A DNA stretch of 64,000 nucleotides from NCBI GenBank assembly GCA_027943335.1, contig BSBK01003256.1:1078001-1142000 (forward strand), written 5' to 3'. The stretch is from Chamaecyparis obtusa. Taxonomy: Eukaryota > Streptophyta > Pinopsida > Cupressales > Cupressaceae. A model generated the notes under the pieces. That model searched no databases. It had not been told where the DNA came from and saw only the letters and a list, made by a program, of their open reading frames with translations. Position numbers and translations under genes: made by a program. Below are positions 11,513 to 24,112 of this stretch, in pieces. The first letter of the stretch is position 1. Each line of letters opens with the position of its first letter.

Positions 11513-12199
11513 TGATGCAAGGTTGGATAGGAGGGACCAGAGATGGCACACCCTAACCAGATCCACCTTGCTCAACAACATGCAAAAGCAACAACACAAG
11601 TAAGAGAGAGAGAGAGAATGCATATGTTTTTTCATATATTATCATCAAATAGATTCATACATGTTGGGCTGTAAGGCCTTCCCAATTTAGGCCAGATATT
11701 ACAATCAAGTACATAATTCCTCCAACATGCAATGATCTGCAAATAATCTCCAATTATATATTCTATCTCTATCCTAAAACTTCCTCTCAAAACTCCCCCC
11801 ACTCTAACCAAACAACTACATTTATACAAGAGGCTACCGAATTGAGTTGGCCTTCAGATCCAAAATCAATGGAAGGGATGACCAGATCTAGGTCCACACG
11901 CTTCCTAATGATGGATACCAACATTAAATCTATGACACAAATTAAATGCACAAGTTGGCCTAAAAAAAAACTCAAAAGAAACCCATTAGTAAGAAAAGCC
12001 AATCGAGCACCATACAAGCATCATCGAGTGCCAGGGAAATAACTGAGCGCCAGAGAGATAACTGACCAACATCAGTGAATAAAGGAAATCAAGCAACACC
12101 AAACCAACTCGGTCAAAGGAGGAACCGAGCAACACAAACAAACTCAAATATGTTTTTGGTGACACAAGATTGCCAAGGACCCAAGATGCTCCTGCATCA
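11513..12199 (-). repeat. 3' LTR of the chromovirus
   Basis: 687 bp, TGATGCAAGG at the left and GCTCCTGCATCA at the right as read on the plus strand. It contains a GA microsatellite around 11603-11617. It is clearly diverged from its partner at many single sites. The sequence next to it on the internal side (12200-12240) is not a clean polypurine tract. Confidence 0.92.
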
Positions 12200-12271
12200 G
12201 ACACCTGAGGTTATTTGAAATGATTCTCTGAATCATTGAACAAGTATGATCCGAGCTACATCCAACTCAGA

Positions 12272-13487
12272 TTATGAAATCCATGAACTGTCTTCAATCG
12301 GTCTATTCTTCCACTTTACTAGATATTCCATATACTGTTTACCTCTTGTACTTTTGCCAATTCTTTGTTTCAAGATATGCTCCACCTCTTCATTTTGCTT
12401 CTTAGGATATTCCATCGACGATACTATCATGTCTTCATCAAGTTCATGATACTCATACAAATCAAAAATATTGAATATGGGTGATATGTCTATCATCAGG
12501 TAACTCAATCTCATATGCATTTCCACTATCAAATATTCTCAAAATCTTGCAAGGTCCAAACTTCTTCATTTTAAGCTTTCCAAATGTTCCAACAGGAAAT
12601 CTGCCTTTCTTCAAATGAGCCATTACTTCATCACCAACATCAAAAGTCTTATGTCTTCTTGATCTATCAGCTCTGTCTTTGTATTTTTTATTACTCATTT
12701 CCAGCTTAAGCTTCACATCTTCATGCAATGTCTTCATGTACTCAACAAATTTTACTCCTTCAACACTTCTCTTTCTTTCATCAACAATGTCTCTCAAATC
12801 AAATATACCTCTCAGTTGTATGCCATTTACAATCTCAAAAGGTGTTTTTCCAGTACTCCTATTCACTAAATTATTGTATGCAAACTCTACTTGTGCCAAC
12901 ACAGAATCCCAATTACTTGGTGTGTCTCCAACTAAACATCTCAAAAGATTACCCAAGCTTCTATTCACAACTTCAGTCTATCCATTAGTTTGTGGGTGAA
13001 ATGTAGAACTATATTTCAACTCAGTACCAAACTTCTTCCAAAGAGTCTTCCAAAAGTATCCAACAAATTTACTGTCTCGGTTAGAGATAATACTCCTTGG
13101 TAATCCATGCAATCTGACAATTTCCTTAAAGCAAAGATTTGCTACATGCACTGCATCTGATGTCTTTCTACAAGGTATAAAATGTGTCATTTTAGAAAAT
13201 CTATCCACAACCACAAATATAGAATCATTACCTCTTACTATCTTCGGTAAGCCAAGAACAAAATCCATACTGATGTCAGTCCAAGGTTTCTCATGAACAA
13301 CAATCGATGTATACAATCTATTATTTTGACTCACTCCTTTTGCAACTTGACAAACTCCATAAATTTTCACACATTTTTTAACATCTTTATACAACTGTGG
13401 CCAAAAGTATTTCTCCTTAAGAAAATTCAATGTCTTATCAACACCAAAATGTCCAGCCAAACCACTACTATATTTCTCCTTTATCAA
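12272..13487 (-). pseudogene. Chromovirus integrase with C-terminal chromodomain, decayed
   Basis: The zinc-binding start reads GHFGVDKTL followed by a spaced Cys pair (one Cys region altered, YGVCQVAKG). The catalytic core has DISMDFVLGLP, VVVDRFSKM and HPQTNG; the HPQTNG block is followed by a TAG where Gln is usual. The C-terminal part has FDVGDEVMAHLKKGRFP, a GPFK-like segment (FGPCKIL), and after a frame change near 12.5 kb a chromodomain-like end (EHILKQR...YLVKWKNRP...SWIS). The chromodomain normally guides integration to marked chromatin. At least two stops and one frameshift make it non-functional. Confidence 0.85.
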
Positions 13488-13520
13488 ATTAGCTCACATT
13501 GGTCCTTTTGATATACACAA

Positions 13521-15676
13521 CTAAATACCTTTAAACAACATACCTTCTTGAATAAAATATTCATCCCATTTAGTAGTCGGTTGGTCTTGAATAGGTGCTC
13601 TGCACTTTCTCCATGGCTCAGAAAAATCAGGATCAAATTCATAAGAATCTCTCATGTCATCAAAGCCAAGAACTTCAATTTTCATCTCATTCATCAAAGA
13701 TCTTCTTCTACTCAATGCATCATCAACTCGGTTAGTGACTTCGCTCTTATGCTTTATCACAAATGTATAACTCTGAAAATACTCAACCCATTTCATATGT
13801 CTCTGATTCAACTTATTTTGACTACCCAAATATTGTAAAGCCTTATGATTGGTATACAACACAAATTCACTGAGTATCAAATAATGTCTCCATTTCTTCA
13901 GTGCTTGAACAATAACATAGAATTCTTGATCATACACAGAATATTTCCTTTTTGCATCATTCAACTTTTCACTAAAGAAAGCAATAGGTTTACCTTCTTG
14001 ACTCAACACAGCTCCAATTGCACTACCACTTGCATCACATTCTTCTTGAAATACCTTATTGAAATTAGGCAATGCCAAAACAGGCAATTCAGCAACCTTC
14101 TGCTTCAGAGTCTCAAAAAATTTATTAGCTCCATGTGTCCACTTGAATTCTCTTTTATTTCCTCTCATAGTCTCAGTCATAGCATTACAAATTGAACTGA
14201 AATTCCTTATGAACTTTCAGTAAAAACTTTCCAAACCATGAAATGATCTTACCTCACTAGCATTCTTAGGCATATGCCAATTCAAAACAGCTTCAACCTT
14301 TTCAGGATCCATTTTCAAACCATCAGCTGAAATCACAAATCCCAAATACATAATCTCCTCTTTCATGAATGAACACTTTTTAGATTTATCAGCAACTTTT
14401 CTTCTTTCAACCTCTGTAAAACTTGTCCAACACATAACAAATGTTCTTCTCTGGTCTTACTAAATATCATAATATCATCAAGATATACAATCACAAACTT
14501 ACCCAAGAATTTCTTCAAAACTTCATTCATCAACCTCATAAAAGTACTCGGTGCATTAGTTAAACCAAAAGGCATAACCAACCCCTCATACAAACCTTCT
14601 TTTGTCTTGAAAGCAGTTTTCCACTCATCACCTTCTCTAATTCTAATTTGATGATACCCACTTTTCAAATCAATTTTGGTAAAATACCTAGCTCCAATCA
14701 AACTATCCATTATGTCATCCATTCTCAGTATAGGAAACCTATACTTCACTATTATTTTATTGATTTCTCTGGAATCATTACACATTCACCATTCTCCATT
14801 CTTCTTAGGTGCCAATATAGTGGGTACTGCACAAGGACTCAAACTTTCTCTAATCAAACCTTTCTCCAACAATTCTTTAATCTTTCGGTTCAATTCCTGA
14901 TTCTCAGTAGGTGTCAACCGATGAGGTGCCTTATTTGATAAACTAGCTCCAGGGATTAGATCCATGCAATGATCAATGCTTATCTTCTGTGGAAAACCAT
15001 CAGGTACATTATTAGAAATGATTTCACTGTACTCAGTGAGTAACTTATCAATCTCCTCAAGAACACTGTCTTCTATTTTCTTCCTCAATTTGTTAGGAAT
15101 CACAGCAAAACATACATCATTCTTCTTCAAATCCTTAAAAAACTTTCTTCCTTCCACCAAGCAAACTTTCACAGATGTGCAAACATTACTAATAAGTTCT
15201 TCAATCAAATGTAACAAGATTTTCCTTCTTCCATCAACCCAAATAGTATATTTATGCAATCTCCCATCACATATAGCATTTCTATCATATTGCCAAGGTC
15301 TACCCAACAAAATATGACAACAATCCATAGGCATGATATCACATAACACCTTATCATAGTACTTCCCAATTTTCAAATTCACATAACATTGTTCACTTAC
15401 CAAGAGTGTATGCTCATCTTTGATCCATGAAATCTGATAGGGCTTCGGATGTTCCAATCTTTTCAACTACAACTTTGTGACCATAACCTCATATGCCAAA
15501 TTCTCCGAGCTACCACTGTCAATGATTACCTTCCAAACTTTATCAGAAACTCTACATCTGGTCTTGAAAAAACTTTTCCTTATCGGATCTTCCCTTTTAC
15601 CTTCATTCCAAAGTGCTCTCCTTACCATTAAGTTATTTTCCTTCTCAAGTTCATTCGGTGAGTCTTCTTGTACCAA
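13521..15676 (-). pseudogene. Chromovirus protease-RT-RNase H, decayed
   Basis: The protease motif is DSGSSEN (near 15510), with its second half LLGRPWQYDR near 15290. The reverse transcriptase runs from about 14960 to 14220 with the catalytic YLDDIMIF (near 14470) and [12 protein letters not shown] upstream. The RNase H follows with ECDASGSAIGAVLSQ and KRKYSVYDQEFYVI. A frame change falls inside RT near 14.4 kb, and TGA codons interrupt near 14783 and 14215. This is the pol heart of the element and the clearest marker of Ty3/gypsy membership. Confidence 0.9.
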
Positions 15677-15689
15677 AACATTTCTACTG

Positions 15690-16684
15690 CTACCAGCCTT
15701 CTTACTTGCATGTGTACACTCAAATGATCTATGCCCTTCTTCTCCACAATTGTAACAAGTTCCTTAGAAACTTCCTCTGTTATAACCACCTCGGTAGTTA
15801 CTGCCTCTACCTCTAGATGAACTTTCACCTTTCCACTCGATCTTGCCTTTATCCAGATTTATCTTTTTTGGTTCAGGTCTACTATTGTCACCATGAGATC
15901 TACCTCTTCCTCTAGAGAATCTACCACCTCTACCTCTTTGTCTTTGCTCATGTCTCTTGTTCAATTTCTCCTCAACTTTCAATGCAAATTGATAAGCCTC
16001 TTCAATGTTCTCTAGTTTGACCAAACTGATTTCCTCTTGGATGGAAACTCTCAAACCATTCAGGTATCTAGCAATTCTTTCCACATCATCTTCATCATGT
16101 CTAGATTTGATATCTAATCTATAGAATTCCTCAGTATATTCTTTTATTGAGCTATCTTTCTGCCTCAAATTTTACATTCACCTAACTAGGTTAATCTGAT
16201 AATCACAAGGTAAGAACTTTCCTTTCAGCTTATTCACCATTTTATTCCATACCTTGATTTTGTCTTTGCCTTTCCTCTTTCTATCCAGTTGCAAGTGTTC
16301 CCACCATAAGGATGCATGACTTTTCAACTTTGTGCTTGCAATTTTTACCTTCTTTTCCTCAGGTACATTTTCATACTCAAAATACTTTTCCATCTCAGTG
16401 ATCCAATCCATGAATTCATCAGAATCCAATTTTCCACCATACTCAGGAGGATTGAAGTGTGGTGTAGACTTCAAACTTGTCAAAGCCTTCAAGAATATTT
16501 CTTCACCCTGATCCATCATAGGTGCAGGTTCCACATTCATTTTTTCTTCTTCAACTTCATCATCACTAACATCTTCAAGATGTATTCCCCTTCTCTGGGC
16601 TATTTCAACAGCTTCTAATCTAGCAGCAAGTTGTCTCAACATGTTTGCCAATCCTAGATCCGCATCTTGACTCCCATGAACCAT
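15690..16684 (-). pseudogene. Chromovirus gag, decayed
   Basis: The capsid-like region begins with MVHGSQDADLGLANMLRQLA and contains the usual Trp-rich block (MDWITEMEKYFEYENVPEEKK, SLWWEHLQL). It then breaks at a TGA and a TAA near 16170-16178 and resumes as NLRQKDSSIKEYTEEFYRLD. A Gly/Arg-rich basic tail follows, and after a TAA at about 15761-15763 a CCHC knuckle CYNCGEEGHRSFEC (near 15715-15757) is still readable in the same frame. The gene would package the element RNA if intact. Confidence 0.85.
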
Positions 16685-16807
16685 CTTGAAAACCCTCTAC
16701 AATTACAGGTCAAATCACAATCTTCTACCCCACAATAATTTAACTAAGGCTTCACAAGAAGGAGCCTTCAAACCTAGATTCACAAAGCTAGATCTAGATC
16801 TCACCTC

Positions 16808-16819
16808 GCTCTGATACCA
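16808..16819 (-). promoter_or_regulatory. Primer-binding site for initiator tRNA-Met
   Basis: Reading the minus strand, TGGTATCAGAGC begins two bases inside the 5' LTR, a perfect match to the standard initiator tRNA-Met primer site of plant LTR elements. Confidence 0.92.
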
Positions 16820-16821
16820 CC

Positions 16822-17507
16822 TGATGCAAGGTAGGACAGGAGGGCCCAGAGATGGCACATCCTAACCAGATCCACCTTGCTCAACAACACGTGGAAGCAA
16901 CAACAACACAAGTGAGAGAGAGAATGTAGATGGTTTTTCATATATTATCATCAAATAGATTCATACATGTTAGGCTGTAAGGCCTTCTTGGTTTAGGCCA
17001 GATATTACAATCAAGTACAAAATTCCTCCAACATGCGAGGATCTATAGATAATCTCCAATTCTATCTTCTATCTCTATCCCAAAACTTCCTCTCAAAAAT
17101 CCCCCCAAACTCTAACCAAACAACTACATTTATACAAGAGGCTACTGAACTCAGTCGGCCTTCAAATCCAAAATCAATAGAAGGGATGACTAGATCTAGG
17201 TCCACATGCTTCCCAATGATGGATACCAACAATAAATCTATGACCCAAATTAAATGCACAAGTTGGCCTCGAAAGAAACTCAAAAGAAACCCATCGGTAA
17301 GCAAAGCCAACTAAGCACCAAACAAGCATCATCGAGCGCCAGGGAAATAACCGAGCACTAGAGAGATAGCCGACCAACACCAGTGAACAAAGGAAACTAA
17401 GAAACACTAAACCAACTTGGTCAAAGAAGGAATCGAGCAACACAAACAAACTCAAATATGTTTTTGGTGACATGAGATTGCCAAGGACCCGAGATGCTCC
17501 TGCATCA
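16822..17507 (-). repeat. 5' LTR of the chromovirus
   Basis: 686 bp, the partner of 11513-12199. The part from 16978 onward is also repeated at 36180-36709, where it begins abruptly next to the Harbinger element. Confidence 0.92.
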
Positions 17508-17984
17508 CTTTTCAAAGCTAGCAATGGCTAGGTGCTTTTTCAATTTTATTTATTTGCATTTTTACTCACCTAGTGGCTAGAGTTCCAGCTCCTTAGCATC
17601 CTCCTTTAAAAAACATTGGTCCAACACATGACAATGTAAGGTGAAGAAATCCAAACCAAAGCAATTTCAACTTTCCTTTCGATATGCAAATTTAAGTTTT
17701 AGGGGAGAAAATCCAATTCAAGGTGATATATTTGGATTTATATGCATTAACAACTTTAATGTAATGTTCATGTCACTTTGCATCATCATCCAATTTGGCC
17801 ACTATGTTTGCATTTTGAATTCATTTTTTCAACCTTTCTATTCTCCTTTCTTCCTTCTCCTTAAAGTGTGCAGGAAGCTTGCAGACTATTTTTCAAACCT
17901 TTTTATGCTCAAATATCTACAAAACAAAGATTCATTTAAATTAGATTTAAAGATTTTTAAATTTCCAATTGAACTGTACAACAC

Positions 17985-18135
17985 CTTAAAAGAATTTTCA
18001 TACGTGTCAAAAGAATTTGCATACGCGTTAAAAGAATTTGCATGTGCGTCAAAAGAATTTGCATACGTATTAAAAGAATTTGCATACACATTAAAAGAAT
18101 TTGCATGTGCATTAAAAGAATTTTTATATGCATCA
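17985..18135 (+). repeat. 21-bp minisatellite, copy A
   Basis: About seven units of AAAAGAATTTGCATACGCGTT with variants. The period of 21 keeps a frame that reads (L/S)KEFAYA-like heptads, but no gene context supports translation. The same array is at 37185-37335. Confidence 0.9.
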
Positions 18136-18493
18136 CAAAAAGTATAATATGTGCTATTTAAATTATGATAAGCATTATTAAGATGATTGAACTTGTAGAG
18201 GGGTAAAGATAAAAAGCAAATGTGTCAAAAGAACATTGGCACATGCTGAAAGAATATTAGATAGAAGACGAAAGGTGTTGTGAATGTGTCAAAAAGTTGT
18301 GTAAATGTGTCAATCTCCTCAGTGCACATGCTATTTTACTATGAAAATGAGTCAAATTCATCATGCACACACTACTACTACTGTCAAATGCATTGTTGTA
18401 CCTACAAATTGGAAATTTACAACACAAAGCCACTTAAAAACACCAAAGTTCATTAAAAAATGCTAGTATGAGGCATGATCCCTACAATGGGTG

Positions 18494-19824
18494 TCATTTT
18501 GTGTATGCGGTGATCTCATGAGTAGAAGGAGCCTTAATAGATTCAATGAGAGAGGATTTTTCACCATTTTCCTTGATTGGCTCTTTCTTAGGGGGATCAA
18601 CCCTAAGAGAATCAACTTTAGGAGGAACTTGAACTTCCTTGAGCTTCTCTTCTTGGACACTTCCTACCTGAGCTTCCCTAGCAAGGGGAGTCAATGAAGA
18701 AGGTGTTGTTATAGTGGAAGCCATTAAAGGAACATAATTCCTAAATTGGGGAACAACTAAGGTTTGACCTATTGCTGTCATTTTACATAAATGCACGACA
18801 TTAGGATAAACTTTTATCATGACCACTTGATTATTGACCATGAATTTGACTGATCCATGTAGAGTAGGAAAAACCACACCCAAGGCATGTAACCATGGTT
18901 GTCCTAACAAGAGGTTGTAAGGAAGAAGCCTTGACATAACATAAACAAGGTGGGAATGACTATGGATCTGACCTTCAGAGGTAGGATAACCGTACCTATA
19001 AAAATATTTCATGTGTTGTCAAAACCTCTAATTAACAAAGATGAAGCTTCCAAATAACTCTTATCCACCTTAATATTTGGGAGTAGGTCCAAACCACATA
19101 CATTGAGAGTTGAACTAGTTTCAACAATGGTTTGCCTTACTCCTACACCATTGACAAACAAGATGATCATCAAAGGATCTGCAAGGTTCCTAGTCTTCGA
19201 GGGTGGAAGTTCATGCAAATAGAAAATAATATTCGATGTATCCATATGAATATGATCCATCAAAGCATTCACATCTATTGTCCTTGTAGAGGAAGGAAGT
19301 AGGATCCTTTGAAGGGATTCTTGAACCATCCCTTGATAAACCAGAGTTGTGTGAAGCACATCCCATAGTGAGATCTTAGTAGGAGTAACACAGACTTTCT
19401 CCATAAGATTGTAGTCATTAGTTTGCTTAGCCACAGGTTTAGGGGCTTGAGGAAGTTCAGGTTGAGAAGGTGGTAAGGTTGCAATAGATTGATTGAGGTT
19501 AACTGAGACTATGATTCAATTTATGGACTCACAAGGACCCCCAAAGGAAGTATCAACACATGGAAGGTGTTTGGTGGACTTGGAATCATGACAAGACATG
19601 CCCAAGAAGTCATCTAAGGCTTCATCTAGCATGGCAAAGTCATCTTTGGAGAATGCCCTATCAAATGCATCAAATACTTTAAGGATGAGATCTAACATAT
19701 CGACATTCACGTCAGGTTCACCAAAATGTAGGGTAGAGGATTTTTCCACCTCCCACAATGATGCAGAGAGAATAGACCATCCTTCAAATCTGCATTCTTC
19801 ATGTACTTCTTTCTTTATAAACAT
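18494..19824 (-). pseudogene. Gypsy gag-protease remnant, copy A
   Basis: In minus-strand order the readable parts are an acidic gag-like stretch (DLILKVFDAFDRAF), a segment ISLWDVLHTTLVYQG, then a retropepsin remnant with LADPLMIILFV...ETSSTLNVCGLDLL and the downstream LLLGQPWLHALGVV. In intact elements the DTG/DSG motif sits where ETSS stands, so the catalytic Asp is lost. The tail (18494-18720) is Pro/Lys/Glu-rich. A stop separates 19516 from 19434 and a frame change occurs near 19010. RT and integrase are absent. It belongs to a gypsy lineage different from the neighbouring chromovirus. Confidence 0.75.
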
Positions 19825-20400
19825 TGTTTAGAGGCTCAATCTTTTCGATACACACTTAATCTTTTTGATATGCCAACAATAAATAATAATGTAACCTTAA
19901 TGTAATCACATTGACTACCCTCCATGATTCATCTCTGAACCAACTCTCCCATAGCCGATTCATGTTCACTAATTGTTTGTCCCTCACCTAGGAGTCCCTT
20001 CATGCCTCTCTCCCCAAGACTGTCTATGACACACATGACCACCTCCTATGATCCTTTGGTAGGCCTTCCTACCCACCTACTGCAACTGAGTGAACCGACA
20101 CGAATCTACAACCACCAACTTCATAACAAGAACCCATAACCACTGCCTAGTGTAGATTGTCTTCTATATGCTCAAAATCTTTTGAGCTCTGATACCACTC
20201 TTCATGTACTTCTTTCTTTATAAATGTTGTTTAGAGGCTCAATCTTTTCCATATGCACTCAATCTTTTCGATACGTCAACAATAAACAATAATGTAACCT
20301 TAATGTAATCACATCAACCACCCTCCATGATTCATCACTGAACCAACTCTCCCATAGCCGATTCATGTTCACTAGTTGTTTATGCCTTGCAGGTCTTCAT
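19785..20400 (-). repeat. LTR-like direct repeats with primer site, copy A
   Basis: Two direct repeats beginning near 19790 and 20199 share CTTCATGTACTTCTTTC through the CCGATTCATGTTCACTA region. The spacer holds GCTCTGATACCAC (about 20185-20197), the reverse complement of TGGTATCAGAGC. In this copy the LTR start between the primer site and CTTCATG is missing (about 35 bases compared with copies B and C). Confidence 0.65.
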
Positions 20401-22636
20401 GGATAGAGCTTGACTTCCATCACCTTGTGGGCATATTGCTATGTGAGTCTGCACGTACATGTGTTCACCACCTTTCCCAAATGTTGAGTTCAAAATACGA
20501 TGGTCTTCGCTAATTGCTATGGGAATGACATTCTACAATATATGGTTGATGAACACAAAGTACTTCTATAAATAGATCTCTTCCATAGTGACTGCCGAAA
20601 CATGGCTCCGTGACATAAACTAACTCCACCACCTTCCCAATAGCATTGCATGGTTCAAAACCAATACAAGATTCTTATAACGGTTCTTGAAAAACCATTT
20701 CAGATTCAATACATACAAAAATTAACAATTGGGTTGAGACAAAATATTTGCCAAAATAAAACGACCACTATCATCCCAAACCGGGACTGTCATAAAAATT
20801 GAACCAATAACAAACTGAACCATTAACATCGATAGTCAATAATGAAAACTCGATTCATTTCCTTACTAAATTCTTTCATCAGAACTCGAAAACAAGAAAC
20901 ATCTCAACACAATAATCATTCTTGGATAATGGATTCCATACTTAATCGAACACCATGCTAAAGCCACTGATATTCTTATTAAATAACTTTGGAACTTTTC
21001 CAGCCATGTACATAATGATATAGTGGAACCAAAACTTCTCCAAATCGATTCCCAATTACAACCATCGTTTGATATACAAATTTTAAACCAAACACAACAA
21101 ACCCAATAATAACAAAGAAGTAAGTTTTTAAAATAATTTAATGTAATATCAAAACTTGATTAATATGAACTACAATTACAATTTGCATGGCTCTATGTCG
21201 ACAACCAAAGAGTCGTTTAGGCTTTTCCAAACTTCTTGCTATATCTCTCCACTAACTCCACTTACCTCTTCATTGCCGATCATGGCCCTTTTATTAACAT
21301 TCTTGGGCGGTTACAAATGACTCTTCATCTTCTTGGATCCATTATAAATGTCCACTTGGCCTATCCTTGCATAATTTCTAATTTTGCATTTTATGTTTAC
21401 ATTTTCGATTCGAACATATTTGAGTAACTTTTAGAAATAAGATGAAATTAAATATTTTCATGGGTGCCACTGCACCATGCAAGAACAAAATCTCCCCTAC
21501 TCTACCTTAAGAAAAGGATTGAATGGGGATCAAATAAGAAATAAACCAATCTAAAAGCTATTCAGGATGTTCTAGCAATTCCAATATAACTGAGATACAA
21601 ACTACACAAGCTATGCAAATGAAGTAAATAATCAAATTGTAGATAAAGTACAATATACACTATGTATGGATGTTGTAACTTCAAAAAAAAAAAACATACA
21701 AATAAAGGATCATACCATGAATGTCTAAAGCTCTCGGCCTTGGACGACGACATGCTATGGGGATATCTATGTGCCGCATTGGAGTCTAGATAACAAAGAA
21801 CATAAAAGGACTCCCAGACAATGTCTTTACTTCCACATTTCACTCCAGGTACATGTTCGTCACTTACACATATGTAATAAGGAAATTTGTTGTGGCCGTT
21901 AAGAGGTTTGCCTTAATCAAACCCCTGCTTTGGTGTTCCCACCTCCATAGACAACCAAATAGACATAGAGATGATAAACTGAAATGGAGACAAGTAATAA
22001 AAATAACTCCACGCTTAATGGAGGAGAATCCCTACTACACAAGGACAAGCAATAAAAACAAGCCTCGCTTGAGGGACAAAAGCCCTTACTACCTAAATAA
22101 TAAAATATTAAGAGATATTGAATACAAAATTACAAGGAAGCTAGATAATGAGAGAAATGCAAATAAGATTACTGCACAAGTGTAGATCTTCCCAATTTCT
22201 TGAGCAACATCTGACAGAGCTTCGCTAAATAGAGAGAGAGAGAGAGAGTTGCTCGTAGGCGCAAGTAGTTGTTTCATACGCATCTGAAAGAGGGGACACA
22301 TGTCAAAAGCAGTGCTTACAGTTCAAGTTTTGTTGACGTTAGCGCACCATGTTGACGTGTGTGCACTACACTCACGTCCAAGCATGTAGGCCTCACAATT
22401 GGGTGAGATATTTTGGATACTATGCTCTAAGGACTCATGATGTCAAAATGTTTCCATCTAATCATGATTTTCCAATGTTAGACTGTGAAACTTGATACTA
22501 AAGTGTCATAAATGCAGGGGTGCAAATTTAGGACACCACATTCCTATCCTTAAAAAAATGGGAAAGAAAAGACAAAACACTACTACTAAAGATCCCCTTA
22601 CAAAATGCATCATTGACCAAATTTCAAAAACCATAA
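20400..22636. other. LTR-like, non-coding part of copy A
   Basis: No gene is recognised. The stretch matches 39620-42505 (B) and 42870-45115 (C). It includes a GA microsatellite at 22231-22248, whose length differs between the copies. The open frames on either strand repeat in all copies and show no domain, so I treat the whole as long terminal repeat or other retroelement sequence. Confidence 0.6.
22634..22636. other. Target-site duplication TAA (left of Harbinger)
   Basis: TAA here and TAA at 36180-36182 bracket the element, the 3-bp TWA target preferred by PIF/Harbinger transposases. Confidence 0.75.
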
Positions 22637-22661
22637 GGGCTCATTTGGTAGCGGGAATTAG
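22637..22661 (+). repeat. Left terminal inverted repeat of Harbinger
   Basis: GGGCTCATTTGGTAGCGGG plus AATTAG, directly after TAA. It pairs with 36155-36179. Confidence 0.75.
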
Positions 22662-22789
22662 GAAATGGTGCATTTGATCAAATGCTGGAAATGGTCAAAT
22701 TATGGATTTGATAATCCACTTTTTCATTTCCGGATTATAGTTTGGATCATTTGGTTGACCCAAAATATGAGCGAGAAAATGTATTTCCT

Positions 22790-23045
22790 CCGTTTGGTTT
22801 CACTTTTTGAAACGGGAATTGGAATTTGAGTATGATTTTTATTTAATTTTTTGAATTGTTTTAATATAATAATTTATTTTTTCATTTATTTATTTTTTTA
22901 ATTTAATTTTATAGAAAAAATCATAAATATTTATTTTTTTATTTTATTTTATTTTATATAGAAAATCAAAAATATTTTTCAATTTTTTTTAATAAGGTTA
23001 ATATTTAATTTTGTTTAATTTTATATTCAAAATCATAACAAAGTC
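22790..23045. other. AT-rich subterminal region
   Basis: A long T/A run dominated by TTTATTT and AATTTT words with no open frame. It lies between the left terminal repeat and the GRF gene. Confidence 0.6.
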
Positions 23046-23199
23046 ATAAACAACAAAAAAGTTCATGAGTTTATCAAAATATGTCCAATGTATCTACTTG
23101 AAATTATAAAAAACTACATGTATCTACAATAGCCATCTGTTAACCACATTTATGCATATGGTCCCAACAAAGTAGTGCACAAACTACACAAAGAAGGCA

Positions 23200-23574
23200 T
23201 CACAGAAACATGATTTCTACTTTCGCCATTGAATCAATCTTGGTGGCACTATCTACCTCTCGAGCCTTGCACAAGTTGCAATCATTTCTTACATCAGGTA
23301 TAGATGTAGATGGGGTAGACGTAACTATTGTTTGATCGACCCATCGGAAGTATTGACATCCACTATTGCCCTGCAAAACCAAAACTACATTAGTTCTTCC
23401 TAAAATGATTAGTTGTCACATTATTTATAAACATAAAATATAATTACATATCCAAACCTTTTTCCTATTTGGGAAACACCAAAATTGATGCCTAGGATTA
23501 GTTGTTGTGCATGACATCCTCAGCATGCATGGCCCAACACCGCATTGACACATAGGCACGTTCATTGAAGTCAT
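23200..23574 (-). CDS. GRF-type zinc-finger protein, two exons
   Basis: Two exons on the minus strand give a compact 95-residue protein. Exon 1 is 23458-23574 starting at MTSMNVP; exon 2 is 23200-23370. The intron has a GT start after AAAAAG and a TTTTGCAG end, and the joint is in phase. The product has the GRF pattern: CQCGVGPC, then SCTTTNPRHQFWCFP, and across the splice SGCQYFRWVD. GRF fingers bind nucleic acid and occur as small plant genes of unknown role, often near transposons. The coding frame and splice signals are intact. It lies about 0.6 kb inside the left end of the Harbinger element, so it is either a cargo gene or an accessory gene of the element. The start could be at an upstream Met (23640). 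Confidence 0.6.
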
Positions 23575-24112
23575 GGACGCTATACTAATGACACTCAAAA
23601 CAAAATGACAAACCAAAGACAACAATGCAATAAAAATCAATTACTAAGGAACTAATTATAATTGCAATAAAAAGAAACATACTAATGTTCAACATGAGAA
23701 TATTCAATGAGTCTACAACTTTTATTTTCATTTTTACAATTCCTCTCATAACTTCTTCTTTGCTTAAAATAATTGGGAGTTCCCGGGAAAGATGAAATGT
23801 TGTAGACCTATACCCCTTTTCGAGTCTGGGAGGATAGTGGTTTTGTGATCCACAGCTTCGATTTCTCTCAAATCAAGTACTGCCTACATGATCATCTGCA
23901 ACTACTGTGCTTCTTGGTCGTGGCCACTTCCTACGCAACTAATTTCTTATCTTCTATCTCTGTTGCCCTGCATGCTTTGTCCTTTTTATATGTTGACTAG
24001 ACTTGAATTGAGGCACATCGAAGTCGTTGATCTCTCACCACTATATTCCCAGGCCTAAAAAAGGGCATAGTACAGTACTATCATCTTACTCGAGTACTAA
24101 AAATAGTTTGAA

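Larger units (their letters stand above)
11513..17507 (-). mobile_element. Ty3/gypsy chromovirus with paired LTRs
   Basis: This is a complete LTR retrotransposon on the minus strand, 5995 bp. The LTRs (11513-12199 and 16822-17507) share TGATGCA...TGCATCA inverted ends. The PBS is complementary to initiator tRNA-Met. The coding order is gag, protease, RT, RNase H, integrase and a chromodomain-like end, which places it among the chromoviruses. A perfect 5-bp duplication (CTTTT) flanks it. Coding is broken by several stops (TGA, TAA and TAG mixed) and by frame changes near 14.4 and 12.5 kb, so it is not autonomous. It inserted into the older gypsy-derived tract that later became duplicated (copies A, B, C). 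Confidence 0.93.
16978..22636. repeat. Segmental duplication copy A (5.66 kb)
   Basis: This copy starts inside the chromovirus 5' LTR at TAAGGCC and ends at CCATAA beside the Harbinger element. The same order of landmarks recurs in copies B and C: LTR end, CTTTTC(A/G)AAGCTAGC, a 21-bp minisatellite, gag/protease scraps, LTR-like direct repeats, a GA microsatellite and a final AAACCATAA. Divergence is low by eye, mostly single transitions. A lacks the 845-bp solo LTR found in B, and its second LTR-like repeat lacks about 35 bases of the LTR start. Confidence 0.9.

Noticed and set aside
17641..18147. 168-codon plus-strand frame with LKEFAYA repeats
   Set aside because: The frame exists because a 21-bp minisatellite has a period divisible by three; paralogous copy B does not keep the 5' part, and no gene context is seen.
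21853..22185. 110-codon basic frame and its copies at 41980 and 44298
   Set aside because: Present in each duplicated LTR-like segment, without domain or start conservation (upstream parts differ).
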